A stretch of 41,200 nt of DNA, taken from the NCBI GenBank assembly GCA_020854755.1, contig JAHKLN010000022.1, positions 1-41,200 of the forward strand. The letters are read 5' to 3'. This stretch comes from Methanomicrobiaceae archaeon (lineage in GTDB: Archaea > Halobacteriota > Methanomicrobia > Methanomicrobiales > Methanoculleaceae). Below, in pieces: positions 33,325-41,200 of this stretch; position 1 is the stretch's first letter; each line of letters opens with the position of its first letter. The position numbers and the translations under genes were made by a program. The notes under the pieces were generated by a model. It did no database searches. It was not told the DNA's origin and worked only from the letters and a program-made list of their open reading frames with translations.

Positions 33325-33792
33325 ATGGTGGAAAGACGCCCTTATCGCACAATTTGGCAGGATTTTGACGATATCATGGCAGAGATGGAGAGCAGGTTCC
33401 AGTCGCTGATCGGAGGGCTTGGAGCACGGGGCGAGGAGTTCAGGGGGCGGATGCTCCCCGCTGTCCGCGGCGATCTCCGTGTCGACGTCCGGGACCACGA
33501 GGACGAGGTGATCGTCGTGGCCGACCTCCCGGGCGTGCAGAAGGAGGACGTTCATGCCCGCCTCCTCGATCCGAGGCGGCTGGAGATCTCCAGCAGGCGG
33601 CATGCGGAGGCCGAGGAGACGAGGGAGGACTATTACATGCGGGAGCGGATCTACGGCTCGATGAGCCGGGTGGTCGTGCTGCCTGCCGAGGTCACCGAGG
33701 AGGGGACCAGGGCCACCTTCAAAAACGGCGTGCTCGAGGTCCGCCTGAGGAAAGCACCGACCGAGGCGGGGACGACAATCCCCATAGAGTAA
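33325..33792 (+). CDS. hsp20: Small heat-shock protein Hsp20
   Basis: A 155-residue protein. A variable N-terminus (FDDIMAEMESRFQSLIGGL) is followed by the alpha-crystallin domain (~52-145) with V-I-V-V-A-D-L-P-G-V-Q-K-E-D-V and F-K-N-G-V-L-E-V-R-L, and an I-P-I tail motif. It binds unfolding proteins under heat stress. AAGGAG (33311-33316) is 8 bases before the ATG at 33325, so the GTG at 33316 is not used. Confidence 0.93.
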   Translation: MVERRPYRTIWQDFDDIMAEMESRFQSLIGGLGARGEEFRGRMLPAVRGDLRVDVRDHEDEVIVVADLPGVQKEDVHARLLDPRRLEISSRRHAEAEETREDYYMRERIYGSMSRVVVLPAEVTEEGTRATFKNGVLEVRLRKAPTEAGTTIPIE

Positions 33793-33861
33793 TCGTATTT
33801 TTGAGATTCTCCGGTATACCTGACCGATTAATTGAAGTCAAGGCAGCGAGACATACTCTTG

Positions 33862-34647
33862 ATGGACAAGAAGAAGGTCAAGGATTACATGACCTACGAC
33901 GTCGTCACCGTCGATATCCACGGCACGGTGAAGGACGTCATCGAAGCCATAAAGAAGACGCTCCATGACGGTTTTCCGGTCGTTGACGGGAAGGAGGTGG
34001 TGGGATACATCGCCGCCCGGGATCTCCTCTTCGCCCATCCCTCGACCCCGGTCGAGCAGGTGATGTCCCGCCACCTCATCGTTGCCGATCCCGATATGAG
34101 CATCAATGACGCGGCCCGCGTGATCTTCCGGTCCGGGATCCAGAAGCTGCCGGTCGTCGACGCGGCAAACAGCCTGATCGGGATCATATCGAATGCAGAC
34201 GTCATCCGCTCCCAGATAGAGCACGTCTCCCCGGAAAAAGTCTTCAAGTTCATCGAGACCTTAAAGAAACTCTACAACGTCGAGCCCACGCTCAAGCGGG
34301 AGCCGGTCACGATCTCGGCGCTCCTCCCCACCCAGGGAAAGATCTATGAAGACGAACTGGAGGGGCGGATGTACGAGATCAAGAAGGGGCTGGCCGAACC
34401 CCTCATCGTGGTGAAGCGCCCCGGCCGGATGATACTTGTCGACGGCCACCACCGGGCAATCGCGGCAAAGCGGCTGAATATCAGGACCCTGGATGCCTAT
34501 ATCATCGAGATCAACGAGAATATCGAGCTCGGGATGGAGCGGACGGCACGCACCCTGAACCTGCGGACGCTCGACGACATCAAGGTGCTGGACTATGCCC
34601 GCCACCCGCTCGTCGCGCTCACGCACCGGCTGGTGCGCCATACCTAG
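33862..34647 (+). CDS. CBS-pair protein fused to a ParB/Srx-like nuclease-type domain
   Basis: A 261-residue protein from ATG at 33862. It has two CBS domains (~1-60 with V-K-D-Y-M-T-Y-D-V-V-T-V and ~66-125 with V-E-Q-V-M-S-R-H-L-I-V), then a ParB/sulfiredoxin-like domain (~150-235) with P-L-I-V-V-K-R-P-G-R-M-I-L-V-D-G-H-H-R-A-I-A-A-K-R-L. The DGHHR signature is the nucleotide/phosphoryl site of ParB-like enzymes. CBS pairs bind adenosyl ligands, so it may sense nucleotides. This fusion is seen in methanogens; its role is unknown. Its stop overlaps the convergent gene by four bases. Confidence 0.85.
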   Translation: MDKKKVKDYMTYDVVTVDIHGTVKDVIEAIKKTLHDGFPVVDGKEVVGYIAARDLLFAHPSTPVEQVMSRHLIVADPDMSINDAARVIFRSGIQKLPVVDAANSLIGIISNADVIRSQIEHVSPEKVFKFIETLKKLYNVEPTLKREPVTISALLPTQGKIYEDELEGRMYEIKKGLAEPLIVVKRPGRMILVDGHHRAIAAKRLNIRTLDAYIIEINENIELGMERTARTLNLRTLDDIKVLDYARHPLVALTHRLVRHT

Positions 34648-35822
34648 GATCCCTCGATCCGGGCATCGAATTTCTCGTTCAGGATGTGCTCCTTGACCAC
34701 CGTACCCTCCGGGACGATGACCTCAGGCCAGATCCGCGTGCCGGAATGCACCACCACCCCGTTCTGGATCACGACACGCGGGCCGATGACGGTGTCGTTC
34801 TCGATGCTGCACCCGTCGCCGATGAGGGTGCCGTTGTCGATGACGCTCCCGCTGATCGTTGAGTCTTTGCCGATGATCACGCCGTTGTAGATCGACGACG
34901 AGAAGATCTTTGAGTTGCTCTTCACGATGCACCGCTCGCCGATGCTCGTATACGGGCCGATGATGACGTTCTCCTCAACGATCGTCCCGGACCCGATCGC
35001 CACCGGCCCGATCACCCGTGAATTCTGGGCGAGCGAGAGCGATCCGCCCATCTGGACCGGGCCTGCAATCTTTGCGCCCTTCACGTAGAGGTCGCCGCTG
35101 ATATTCGTGAACGTGATGTCCTGCAGCTTCCACCGCTCCGCCTGCCGGAGTGAGCGGGGATTGCCGACGTCCGACCAGTTGCCGCGGGCGAGCCAGGCCT
35201 TCAGGGTATACCCCCGCTGCATCAGGTCCGGGAAGAGGTGGCGGGCGAAGTCGTACTTCTCGTTTGCGGGGATGAAGTCAAAGATCCCGGGTTCGCAGAC
35301 GTACATCCCGGTGCTTGCGAGGTTGCTGAAGATCTCCCCGGGCCCGGGCTTCTCCTTGAACCGCTTGATCTGGTAGTGCGCGTCGATCTCCGCAATCCCG
35401 TACTCGGTGGGATCGTCGATGCTGATCAGCCCGATCGTCGTGATCGTATCGTTCTTCAGGTGCTCGCGGTAGAACTCGAGCAGGTTCAGGTCGGCCACGT
35501 GATCGCCGCCGACGACCAGGAACGGCCCTCCCTCCAGATACTTCTGGGCGTTCTTCACGCTCCCGGCCGTGCCGAGCTTCGTCTTCTCATGCACGTAGGT
35601 GATATCGGCGCCGAAGAGCGATCCGTCGCCGAGCGCATCCTCGATCTCCCTGCTCTTATAGCCGAGGGTGATGATCACGTCATTGAACCCGAGATTGGAG
35701 AGGTGCCAGACGAGATGCTGAACCGAGGGCATATTCACGATCGGAACGCAGGGCTTGGGGCGATCGAACGTGAGAGGGCGGAGGCGGGTGCCTTCGCCGC
35801 CGCACATGATGCAGACCTTCAT
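34644..35822 (-). CDS. Sugar-phosphate nucleotidyltransferase with left-handed beta-helix domain
   Basis: A 392-residue protein. The N-terminal Rossmann-like domain has GGEGTRLRPLTFDRPKP (nucleotide and catalytic Lys region), VVGGDHVADLN and F-K-E-K-P. From ~250 there are hexapeptide repeats (V-I-G-P-V-A-I-G-S-G-T-I-V-E-E-N-V-I-I-G-P) forming a left-handed beta-helix. The family makes NDP-sugars (GDP-mannose, dTDP- or UDP-glucose, or UDP-GlcNAc); substrate cannot be told from sequence. It would supply donors for the surface glycans suggested elsewhere in the window. The ATG at 35822 has GGAG 5 bases before it. Confidence 0.88.
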   Translation of the reverse strand: MKVCIMCGGEGTRLRPLTFDRPKPCVPIVNMPSVQHLVWHLSNLGFNDVIITLGYKSREIEDALGDGSLFGADITYVHEKTKLGTAGSVKNAQKYLEGGPFLVVGGDHVADLNLLEFYREHLKNDTITTIGLISIDDPTEYGIAEIDAHYQIKRFKEKPGPGEIFSNLASTGMYVCEPGIFDFIPANEKYDFARHLFPDLMQRGYTLKAWLARGNWSDVGNPRSLRQAERWKLQDITFTNISGDLYVKGAKIAGPVQMGGSLSLAQNSRVIGPVAIGSGTIVEENVIIGPYTSIGERCIVKSNSKIFSSSIYNGVIIGKDSTISGSVIDNGTLIGDGCSIENDTVIGPRVVIQNGVVVHSGTRIWPEVIVPEGTVVKEHILNEKFDARIEGS

Positions 35823-35918
35823 GTTCACTCCATTAGTATGCGTATTGATATAACCCTATGGGGCTGCAGCATTCCGGAACCGGCAGATAGACATGGCGTG
35901 AGATCCTATGAGGTACCG

Positions 35919-36416
35919 ATGGCGGCGTTTGCATGCACCCGCTGCGGAAAGTGCTGCATGGGTTTCGGGAGGTACGTCCGGATCGAGCGGCAGGTGAGCG
36001 GACGCGATTTCCTCTGCCGGTTCACGCTCACCGGGGAGCGCTCCGCCCTCCGGGTGGAGGATCGCTACCGCAGCCTCTTTGCCGATACGTCGCAGCATGC
36101 GAGGCATCCCGCGTGGTGCCCGTTCCTCCGGAAGGTCAGGGATGAGGAGACGTACGTCTGCACGGTCTACTCCACGCGCCCATCGTTCTGCAGGTCGTTT
36201 ATCTGCTGCACCATGCGGATCTTCGATACTGCCGGCACTCCCGTCGGGAGCGTCAAGGGGAGGAGGAGCCTGAGCACGGGGGATGCCGAACTCGGCCGGT
36301 GCTGGGCGGAGCGGGTCGCCCCCCTCACCACCGATGACGACGCGCTCTGGCGCTCGCAGGCGGCGGCCGCGCTGGAAGAGGCCGGATACAGGGTTGAGAT
36401 CTATGAGCAGGACTGA
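35919..36416 (+). CDS. YkgJ-family Cys-cluster protein
   Basis: A 165-residue protein. The N-terminus has F-A-C-T-R-C-G-K-C-C and later H-P-A-W-C-P-F-L, Y-V-C-T-V-Y-S-T-R-P-S-F-C-R-S-F-I-C-C, the eight-Cys pattern of the YkgJ (Fe/Zn-chelating) family. It probably binds a metal centre; some relatives are linked to Fe-S enzymes or flagellin methylation, without a general role. The ATG at 35919 has GAGGT 5 bases before it. It overlaps the next gene by 14 bases. Confidence 0.85.
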   Translation: MAAFACTRCGKCCMGFGRYVRIERQVSGRDFLCRFTLTGERSALRVEDRYRSLFADTSQHARHPAWCPFLRKVRDEETYVCTVYSTRPSFCRSFICCTMRIFDTAGTPVGSVKGRRSLSTGDAELGRCWAERVAPLTTDDDALWRSQAAAALEEAGYRVEIYEQD

Positions 36417-36666
36417 GCGGACACTCCCGGTCCGGCACGGCCGGGTGGCGTGCACGGAGGATCGGCAGGCGACGATCGGCCAGTGCCGGTTCTGCGTCCA
36501 CTCGACGCATTTTATCGTGCAGGGAAGAATGCTGCCGTCTCCCGCCCGCGCCTACTGCACGCTTCAGCGGGCGGTCACACAGATCGATCTCAACACCGTG
36601 GAAGCGGTGGTCTGCGACGATGCGGCGGGCGAAGGCTACAGGAGCATCATGAACATCATCAGTTAG
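36403..36666 (+). CDS. Small Cys-containing protein, unknown family
   Basis: An 87-residue protein overlapping the YkgJ-type gene by 14 bases, which implies coupled translation. It has C17, C28-x-x-C31, C52 and C70: three or four could bind a metal (G-Q-C-R-F-C-V-H; A-Y-C). The C-terminus is acidic then hydrophobic (I-M-N-I-I-S). I do not recognise a family. The context suggests a partner of the preceding Cys-cluster protein. Confidence 0.65.
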   Translation: MSRTERTLPVRHGRVACTEDRQATIGQCRFCVHSTHFIVQGRMLPSPARAYCTLQRAVTQIDLNTVEAVVCDDAAGEGYRSIMNIIS

Positions 36667-36669
36667 GGG

Positions 36670-37008
36670 TCACTTTCGCCAGAACTCCCAGGGGTAGCGT
36701 GACTGGTACGGCACGCACCGGGCCTCCCGGGCAAAATCGGTCTCGATGGTGTGGTGCACGAGCCGCACCTCGTTCCGGAGTTCGCTGAGGATATCTTTCA
36801 CCATCTCCATATCCCTCCGGAGTTCGTTCAGCTCCTCAAACGAGCGCTGCTGTTTCGCGGCGATCGTCCCGCCCTGCTCGAAGTGCTCGAGGCCCGCCTC
36901 GATCAGCTCGAGGATCGCCTCGTTCCGTTCGATCGACCGCTCCCGCGCGAACCGGTCGATCTGCTCCACCATATCGTAGTCGATCGTGAACGAACATCTC
37001 ATTACCAT
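36670..37008 (-). CDS. Ribbon-helix-helix (CopG-like) DNA-binding protein
   Basis: A 112-residue protein. The N-terminal ribbon-helix-helix (RCSFTIDYDMVEQIDRFARE, then R-N-E-A-I-L-E-L-I-E-A-G) is followed by a coiled-coil-like region (~50-85, E-E-L-N-E-L-R-R-D-M) and a basic tail. It is likely a dimeric transcription regulator; no toxin partner is next to it. The stop lies three bases from that of the convergent Cys-rich gene. ATG at 37008 or 37002. Confidence 0.82.
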   Translation of the reverse strand: MVMRCSFTIDYDMVEQIDRFARERSIERNEAILELIEAGLEHFEQGGTIAAKQQRSFEELNELRRDMEMVKDILSELRNEVRLVHHTIETDFAREARCVPYQSRYPWEFWRK

Positions 37009-37059
37009 GCAGTCATGTACCTCCTGCTGCCGTGCTCGTACTTCCGGTCACGCGTATGT

Positions 37060-38532
37060 TCATCCGTCGTTAAATAAGGATGCAATAAAGTTCATATCGA
37101 CATGCCTCTCGAAGTGCTCGGCCAGGTCGTCGTACGCGCCGTCGACGCCGGGCTCTCCTGCCCCCGGGCCGTCCCCGAGGGGTTCGTACGCCTCCCCCTT
37201 TCTGGCGTACAGCAGCGCCAGAAGCGCGTTGATCGCCGATGCGTTCTGGAAGAGGCCGTGCATGTAGGTGCCGAAGACCAGGCCGTCCGGGCTCGCCGCC
37301 CCCTCTCCTGCAAACGCTTCCGGAGAGGTCCCGCGCTCGGTCTCGCCCATATGGATCTCGTACCCCGTCACCTCCCCCATGGACGATAGAATCGGCCCAA
37401 CAGGGCGGGCACGCCTCTGCACCTGGACGGTGGTCTTTTCGTAGCAGGCAAACCTGGTGACGACGTCCAGCAGCCCGAGCCCGGCATGGGTGGCAGGCAC
37501 CCCGGACTCGATCCCGCCGTCGACGATCTCCCTGCCCAGCATCTGGTAGCCGCCGCAGATGCCGATGATCGGGACGCCCCACCCCCGCGCCCGCCGTATC
37601 TCGTCGGCCGCACCGCTCTGCTTCAGGTCGGCCAGGTCATCGACCGTGTTCTTCGTGCCCGGGAGGATGATGCAGTCGTAGCCGGCAAGCGGGGCGCCCG
37701 GGGCGACATACTCCACGGATGCCGCCTGTTCGAGCCGCTCGAAGTCGGTGAAGTTCGCGATCCGGGGGAGGCGGATGACGGCGATCCTGACCGACCGGTT
37801 CGTGCTCCTCCGCTTGTCACCGAGCGAGAGCGAGTCCTCGCTCGGGAGGGGGATGCGGGCATACGGGACCACCCCGAGCACCGGGACGCCGGTGATCTCC
37901 TCGAGCTTCTTCACCCCGTCGTCGAAGAGGGAGGGATCTCCCCGGAACTTGTTGATGATGGTTCCGACGACGAGCGGCCGGATATCGTCCGGGAGGAGGC
38001 GCAGGGTGCCGTAGACCTGTGCAAAGACGCCCCCGCGCTCGATGTCGGCAACCAGGATGATGGGAAGGCGAAGAGCCCGGGCAAGCCGGATGTTTGCGAT
38101 ATCGCGGTCATAGAGGTTCAGCTCCGCAGCACCCCCCGCCCCCTCCACCACCACGTGGCCGTGGCGCTGGAGAAGAGCCTCAAACGCGCTCAGGGCAACC
38201 TCGAGCAGGCGATCGGTCTCGCGGTAGTAGTCCCTGATATGCACGTCCCGGTACGGCCGGCCGAGCAGGACGATCTGCGAGACCTGATCGCCCTTCGGCT
38301 TCAGGAGGATCGGGTTCATCTCGGCAGCGGGCGCGAGCCCCGCCGCGGACGCCTGCATCGCCTGCGCGATCCCGATCTCGCTCCCGTCGGCCGTCACAAA
38401 CGAGTTCAGGCTCATGTTCTGCGATTTAAACGGCGCAACCGGGATGCCCCGGCGCAGCAGCGCCCGGCAGAGCGCCGCAACGGTCACGCTCTTGCCGACG
38501 TGTGAGGCGGTACCCAGGACGATTACGGACAT
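37060..38532 (-). CDS. cobQ: Cobyric acid synthase CbiP/CobQ
   Basis: A 490-residue amidotransferase of cobalamin synthesis that amidates four side chains of adenosylcobyrinic a,c-diamide. The N-terminal P-loop is G-T-A-S-H-V-G-K-S, then F-K-S-Q-N-M-S-L-N. The C-terminal glutaminase domain has [10 protein letters not shown] (catalytic Cys), Y-E-I-H-M-G and Y-M-H-G-L-F (catalytic His). The ATG at 38532 begins MSVIVLGTA; the longer frame upstream runs into nrdJ. It is divergent from nrdJ, whose enzyme needs the B12 coenzyme made by this pathway. Confidence 0.94.
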   Translation of the reverse strand: MSVIVLGTASHVGKSVTVAALCRALLRRGIPVAPFKSQNMSLNSFVTADGSEIGIAQAMQASAAGLAPAAEMNPILLKPKGDQVSQIVLLGRPYRDVHIRDYYRETDRLLEVALSAFEALLQRHGHVVVEGAGGAAELNLYDRDIANIRLARALRLPIILVADIERGGVFAQVYGTLRLLPDDIRPLVVGTIINKFRGDPSLFDDGVKKLEEITGVPVLGVVPYARIPLPSEDSLSLGDKRRSTNRSVRIAVIRLPRIANFTDFERLEQAASVEYVAPGAPLAGYDCIILPGTKNTVDDLADLKQSGAADEIRRARGWGVPIIGICGGYQMLGREIVDGGIESGVPATHAGLGLLDVVTRFACYEKTTVQVQRRARPVGPILSSMGEVTGYEIHMGETERGTSPEAFAGEGAASPDGLVFGTYMHGLFQNASAINALLALLYARKGEAYEPLGDGPGAGEPGVDGAYDDLAEHFERHVDMNFIASLFNDG

Positions 38533-38537
38533 TTCAT

Positions 38538-38566
38538 CAGATATATCTGCATGACGCTTAAATAAG
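38538..38566. promoter_or_regulatory. Divergent cobQ/nrdJ promoter with shared TATA-like element and palindrome
   Basis: TTAAATAA (38558-38565) is TATA-like on both strands. It is centred ~25 bases before the nrdJ ATG (38587) and ~29 before the cobQ ATG (38532), fitting leaderless RNAs in both directions; neither gene has an obvious ribosome site. CAGATATATCTG (38538-38549), a perfect 12-base palindrome, sits on the cobQ side and may be an operator. Confidence 0.5.
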
Positions 38567-38586
38567 GGCAGCGTTCTTGTTACCTT

Positions 38587-40263
38587 ATGGATCTCACGTT
38601 GCCTGCACGCAGGCTGCTTGCGAGCAGGTACCTTCTTCCCGGCGAGACCCCCGCCGATCTCTGGAAGCGGGTTGCCGGGGCTGTGGGCGGGTCGGACGCG
38701 CGGGAGTACCGCGCCGTGCTCGAGCAGCTCCTCTTCCTCCCAAACTCCCCCACCCTGATGAACGCCGGCACGCCGCTCGGCCAGCTCTCGGCCTGCTTCG
38801 TCCTCCCGGTGGAGGACAGCCTGGAGAGCATCTTCACCTCGCTCACCTATATGGCCCTGATCCATAAATCCGGAGGAGGAACCGGTTTTTCTTTCAGCCA
38901 TCTCCGGCCGGCCGGGGATCACGTCAACGAAACGGCAGGCGTCGCGAGCGGGCCGGTCTCCTTTCTGCGGGTCTTTGACGCGGCGACGGAGGCGGTGAAG
39001 CAGGGAGGGCGGCGCAGAGGCGCAAATATGGGCGTGCTTGCGAGTTCCCATCCCGATATCGAGCGGTTCATCAACAGCAAGCGCCGCGGCGGGCTCCGGA
39101 ACTTCAATATATCGGTCGGGTTCGATGCCGATTTCTTTTCCTGCTGCAGAGCGGGCAGACAGTACGACCTGGTAAACCCCCGGGACGGGAGCGTCTGGGG
39201 CAGCATCGATCCGCGATACCTCTGGCGCTCTGTCGCCGATGCCGCGTGGGCGACGGGGGAGCCCGGCATGCTCTTTTTAGACGAGATCAACCGCAGAAAC
39301 ACCGTCCCCGGCCTGGGGTGCATCGAGGCGACCAACCCCTGCGGCGAGCAGCCGCTCTTACCCTTCGAGAGCTGCAATCTCGGGAGCATCAATCTCGCTC
39401 GCTGCATCCAAAAGCACGATCTCGACCGTGAACTCCTTCGATCCGTCGTCCAGACCGCGGTGTCGTTCCTCGATGCGATCATCGACATCAACCGCTTTCC
39501 CATACCGCAGATCAGAGAGCGGACGCTGGCCACCCGGAAGATCGGGCTCGGCGTGATGGGTTTTGCCGAGGCGCTGATCCGGCTCGGCATCCCCTACGCG
39601 TCGGATGATGCGCTCCTGTTTGCCGGCCGCACTATGGGGTATATCCAGGCCGAAGCGCGGGCGGCTTCACGCGAGCTCGGCGAGCGGAAGGGGTCGTTCC
39701 CGGCGATCGAGCAGAGCATCTTCTCCGGTGCAATGCGCAACGCCACGGTCACGACGATCGCCCCCACCGGTTCCCTGCACCTGATCGCCGGCACCACGAG
39801 CGGGATCGAGCCGATCTTCTCGCTTGCCCATACCAGGATCATAAACGGGCAGCCGGTGGCCGTGACGACCGACCTGATCCGCGACTGCCTGCCTGCCCGG
39901 ACGGGGGGGATCGACGTGCTGGCGCACGTCAGGAAGACCGGCAGCATACAGGATCTGCCGCTTCGGGACGATGCGAAGGATCTCTTCAGGACGGCGCTCG
40001 AGATCGCGCCGGAGCACCATGTGCGCATCCAGGCGGCCTTCCAGAAGCACGTGGACAACGCCGTGTCAAAAACGGTGAATATGCCGGAGGATGCAGGAGT
40101 GGACGATATCTGCAGGGTTTTTGAATATGCACGGAGTCTTGCATGCAAGGGCATCACCGTCTATCGGTATAAGAGCCGCAGGGATCAGGTCCTCTCGCAG
40201 GGATGCGACGTCTGTATTATGGATGTTGAGGCATGCCAAGAAATATATAACGAGAGCTTGTAG
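38587..40263 (+). CDS. nrdJ: Adenosylcobalamin-dependent ribonucleotide reductase (class II)
   Basis: A 558-residue protein. It has [12 protein letters not shown] near 50-61, GGGTGFSFS, the active-site loop [16 protein letters not shown] (with C, E, C) and A-P-T-G-S in T-I-A-P-T-G-S-L. No N-terminal ATP-cone is visible, and the long C-terminal domain of many NrdJ proteins is missing; only a short tail with C-D-V-C remains, which could act as the redox Cys pair. It reduces ribonucleotides using adenosyl-B12. It is divergent from cobQ. Confidence 0.92.
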   Translation: MDLTLPARRLLASRYLLPGETPADLWKRVAGAVGGSDAREYRAVLEQLLFLPNSPTLMNAGTPLGQLSACFVLPVEDSLESIFTSLTYMALIHKSGGGTGFSFSHLRPAGDHVNETAGVASGPVSFLRVFDAATEAVKQGGRRRGANMGVLASSHPDIERFINSKRRGGLRNFNISVGFDADFFSCCRAGRQYDLVNPRDGSVWGSIDPRYLWRSVADAAWATGEPGMLFLDEINRRNTVPGLGCIEATNPCGEQPLLPFESCNLGSINLARCIQKHDLDRELLRSVVQTAVSFLDAIIDINRFPIPQIRERTLATRKIGLGVMGFAEALIRLGIPYASDDALLFAGRTMGYIQAEARAASRELGERKGSFPAIEQSIFSGAMRNATVTTIAPTGSLHLIAGTTSGIEPIFSLAHTRIINGQPVAVTTDLIRDCLPARTGGIDVLAHVRKTGSIQDLPLRDDAKDLFRTALEIAPEHHVRIQAAFQKHVDNAVSKTVNMPEDAGVDDICRVFEYARSLACKGITVYRYKSRRDQVLSQGCDVCIMDVEACQEIYNESL

Positions 40264-40272
40264 GTACATGTA

Positions 40273-40578
40273 ATGAATGGTGGAATATGTCCGAAATGCG
40301 GACTTCCAAGAGAATTGTGTATCTGTGAAGAGGTAGCAAAAGAGCAGCAGAGAATTACTGTCAAAATTAACAGAAGACGGTACGGCAAAGAGGTTACGGT
40401 CATAGAAGGGCTGGATCCCTATGACATCGATCTCGAAGAATTGTCAAAATATTTAAAGGCAAAGCTGGCCTGCGGCGGCACGGTCAAGGATAGCTCGATA
40501 GAGCTGCAGGGCAACCATCGCGAACGGGTGAAAGCCCTGCTTGCCCAGAAAGGATATAGCATGGATAATATCACGTAA
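40273..40578 (+). CDS. Translation initiation factor aIF1 (SUI1/YciH)
   Basis: A 101-residue protein with an N-terminal Cys knuckle ([13 protein letters not shown]) and the SUI1 fold ([28 protein letters not shown]). It acts in start-codon selection on the 30S subunit. It follows nrdJ by 9 bases and may be co-transcribed with it. Confidence 0.93.
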   Translation: MNGGICPKCGLPRELCICEEVAKEQQRITVKINRRRYGKEVTVIEGLDPYDIDLEELSKYLKAKLACGGTVKDSSIELQGNHRERVKALLAQKGYSMDNIT

Positions 40579-41155
40579 GCCGCCTTCGGCCCTGCAGGAC
40601 CGGAAATCCAACACTCTTTTTTCCGATATAAGGCAGGGCCGCCCTGCCGGGATGCATCCGCAACCGGACCCCTGATGATCGCCATTGCCCGCAGGCAGGA
40701 TCGGCGACAGGATGTAGAGAAGTCAGGCAAGGGGGGTGGCCTCCTCCTCTGCGGATGGTGTAACGCTCCAAACAGCGGCAGTCGCCTTGCCGGGTCGGCC
40801 ACCCGTCCCGCTGCGGCATACACCGGGAGCACCGGTGCTGCACTGCAAGACATCCGGCGGGGACGATTCCCGGCGAGGAAGACGTTCGCGCAGCAGCACC
40901 CCCGCCGGGATCGGCAAGAATGCCTGTGCGATCCCCGAAGAGGGAGTGCATGGTTCGCCAAACCCGCCTTCGAACAGGATCCGGGTATCAAAGATGCTCG
41001 GGGCCCGGCTCAATGCGTTCACGTGCACGGATTCCCGCCGGCTGCCCCTGCGGGGAGAACCTCCCGGCGGGTGCGGTGCCCCGCACGGTCCACTGGAACG
41101 GGACAATATCAAAGACCGAATCCTTGGTAGCTGTATAATACTGGAAAACTTTCCC
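40579..41155. other. G/C-rich intergenic region at the right end
   Basis: No supported gene; open frames lack family-like sequence. It starts with a T-run (40615-40622) that may end the nrdJ-aIF1 transcript, then the palindrome at 40632-40648. From 40680 to 41100 I see no named element. 41125-41140 (TAGCTGTATAATACTGG) is TATA-like and precedes the truncated gene start. Confidence 0.5.
40632..40648. terminator. Perfect 17-base G/C palindrome after a T-run
   Basis: GGCAGGGCCGCCCTGCC has two 8-base arms around one base, 10 bases after a T-run at 40615-40622. It may mark the transcript end of aIF1. Confidence 0.4.
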
Positions 41156-41200
41156 ATGAAAATCAAGTCGATTTCAGAAGTGGAAGCCTCTCGCCGCTCA
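41156..41200 (+). CDS. Possible partial gene cut by right edge
   Basis: ATG at 41156 opens a frame of 15 codons to the edge (MKIKSISEVEASRRS). A TATA-like GTATAATAC lies ~25 bases upstream, fitting a near-leaderless start. Too short to name; the opening pattern loosely recalls cupin-fold proteins, which is a guess. Confidence 0.35.
   Translation, partial: MKIKSISEVEASRRS

Noticed and set aside
36500-37080. Toxin partner for the ribbon-helix-helix protein
   Set aside because: No adjacent same-strand small gene; the downstream neighbour is a convergent Cys-rich gene.
40670-41130. ORFs of 120-190 codons on both strands
   Set aside because: Cys/Arg/Pro-rich composition, no conserved motifs and no usable start; typical of non-coding G/C-rich DNA.

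Overview
The window looks like a chromosomal segment of a methanogenic euryarchaeon of the order Methanomicrobiales, most like Methanoculleus. The evidence is archaeal-type L21e, L31e, L39e, L18a/LX, S19e, Rpb4, eIF6, prefoldin, SRP54/FtsY and RNase P genes, an archaeosortase with a PEF-CTERM protein, PKD-rich surface proteins and a B12-dependent ribonucleotide reductase. The genus is inferred, because no rRNA or methanogenesis gene is present.

Left part (1-15,300): an accessory, base-composition-mosaic region for the cell surface. It starts with the 5' end of what looks like an IS630-type transposase. Next come a 1179-residue GT-C-like membrane glycosyltransferase fused to extracellular domains, an archaeosortase with its DUF1616 partner, a UppP/BacA-like lipid pyrophosphatase, a PEF-CTERM beta-helix surface protein, and a 1573-residue secreted heparinase II/III-like protein with five PKD domains and one CARDB domain. 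Between and beside them are AT-rich spacers with small unexplained ORFs. A RelE-type toxin with a winged-helix-like partner follows. It lies between two copies of a GC-rich dispersed repeat, with a third copy next to them. Each copy carries a four-run G tract and a strong hairpin.

Middle part (15,372-27,124, all minus strand): an information-processing superoperon. In transcription order it holds PurN, RNase P Rpp21, a CRM-domain RNA-binding protein, S19e, PDCD5, L39e, L31e, eIF6, L18a/LX, prefoldin alpha, FtsY, SRP54, TrmY, Pus10, L21e, Rpb4, DUF655, KsgA and a HemK-type methyltransferase. An Alg7/AglH-like GlcNAc-1-P transferase with its own promoter follows. Many genes overlap by 1-8 bases. 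Pus10 and TrmY, which act one after the other on tRNA position 54, are adjacent and overlapping.

Right part (27,150-41,200): a compact mix of housekeeping genes. It holds a CNNM/CorC-type transporter, a TIM-barrel isomerase-like protein, exonuclease VII XseA/XseB, DUF371, an HVO_0476-type zinc-finger protein, a thioredoxin-like protein, a membrane-anchored FKBP-like protein, Hsp20, a CBS-ParB fusion, a sugar-nucleotidyltransferase, a YkgJ-type Cys-cluster protein with a small Cys-rich partner, a ribbon-helix-helix protein, cobyric acid synthase divergent from B12-dependent ribonucleotide reductase, and an eIF1/SUI1 protein. A gene start is cut by the right edge.

I found no rRNA, tRNA or CRISPR array. 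The best candidates for something undescribed are the G-tract/hairpin repeat family around the toxin-antitoxin pair, the glycosyltransferase-archaeosortase surface locus, a shared TATA-like element between cobQ and nrdJ, alternative hairpins after the zinc-finger gene, and motif changes in SRP54 (DTQGR) and UppP (SSEGQ).
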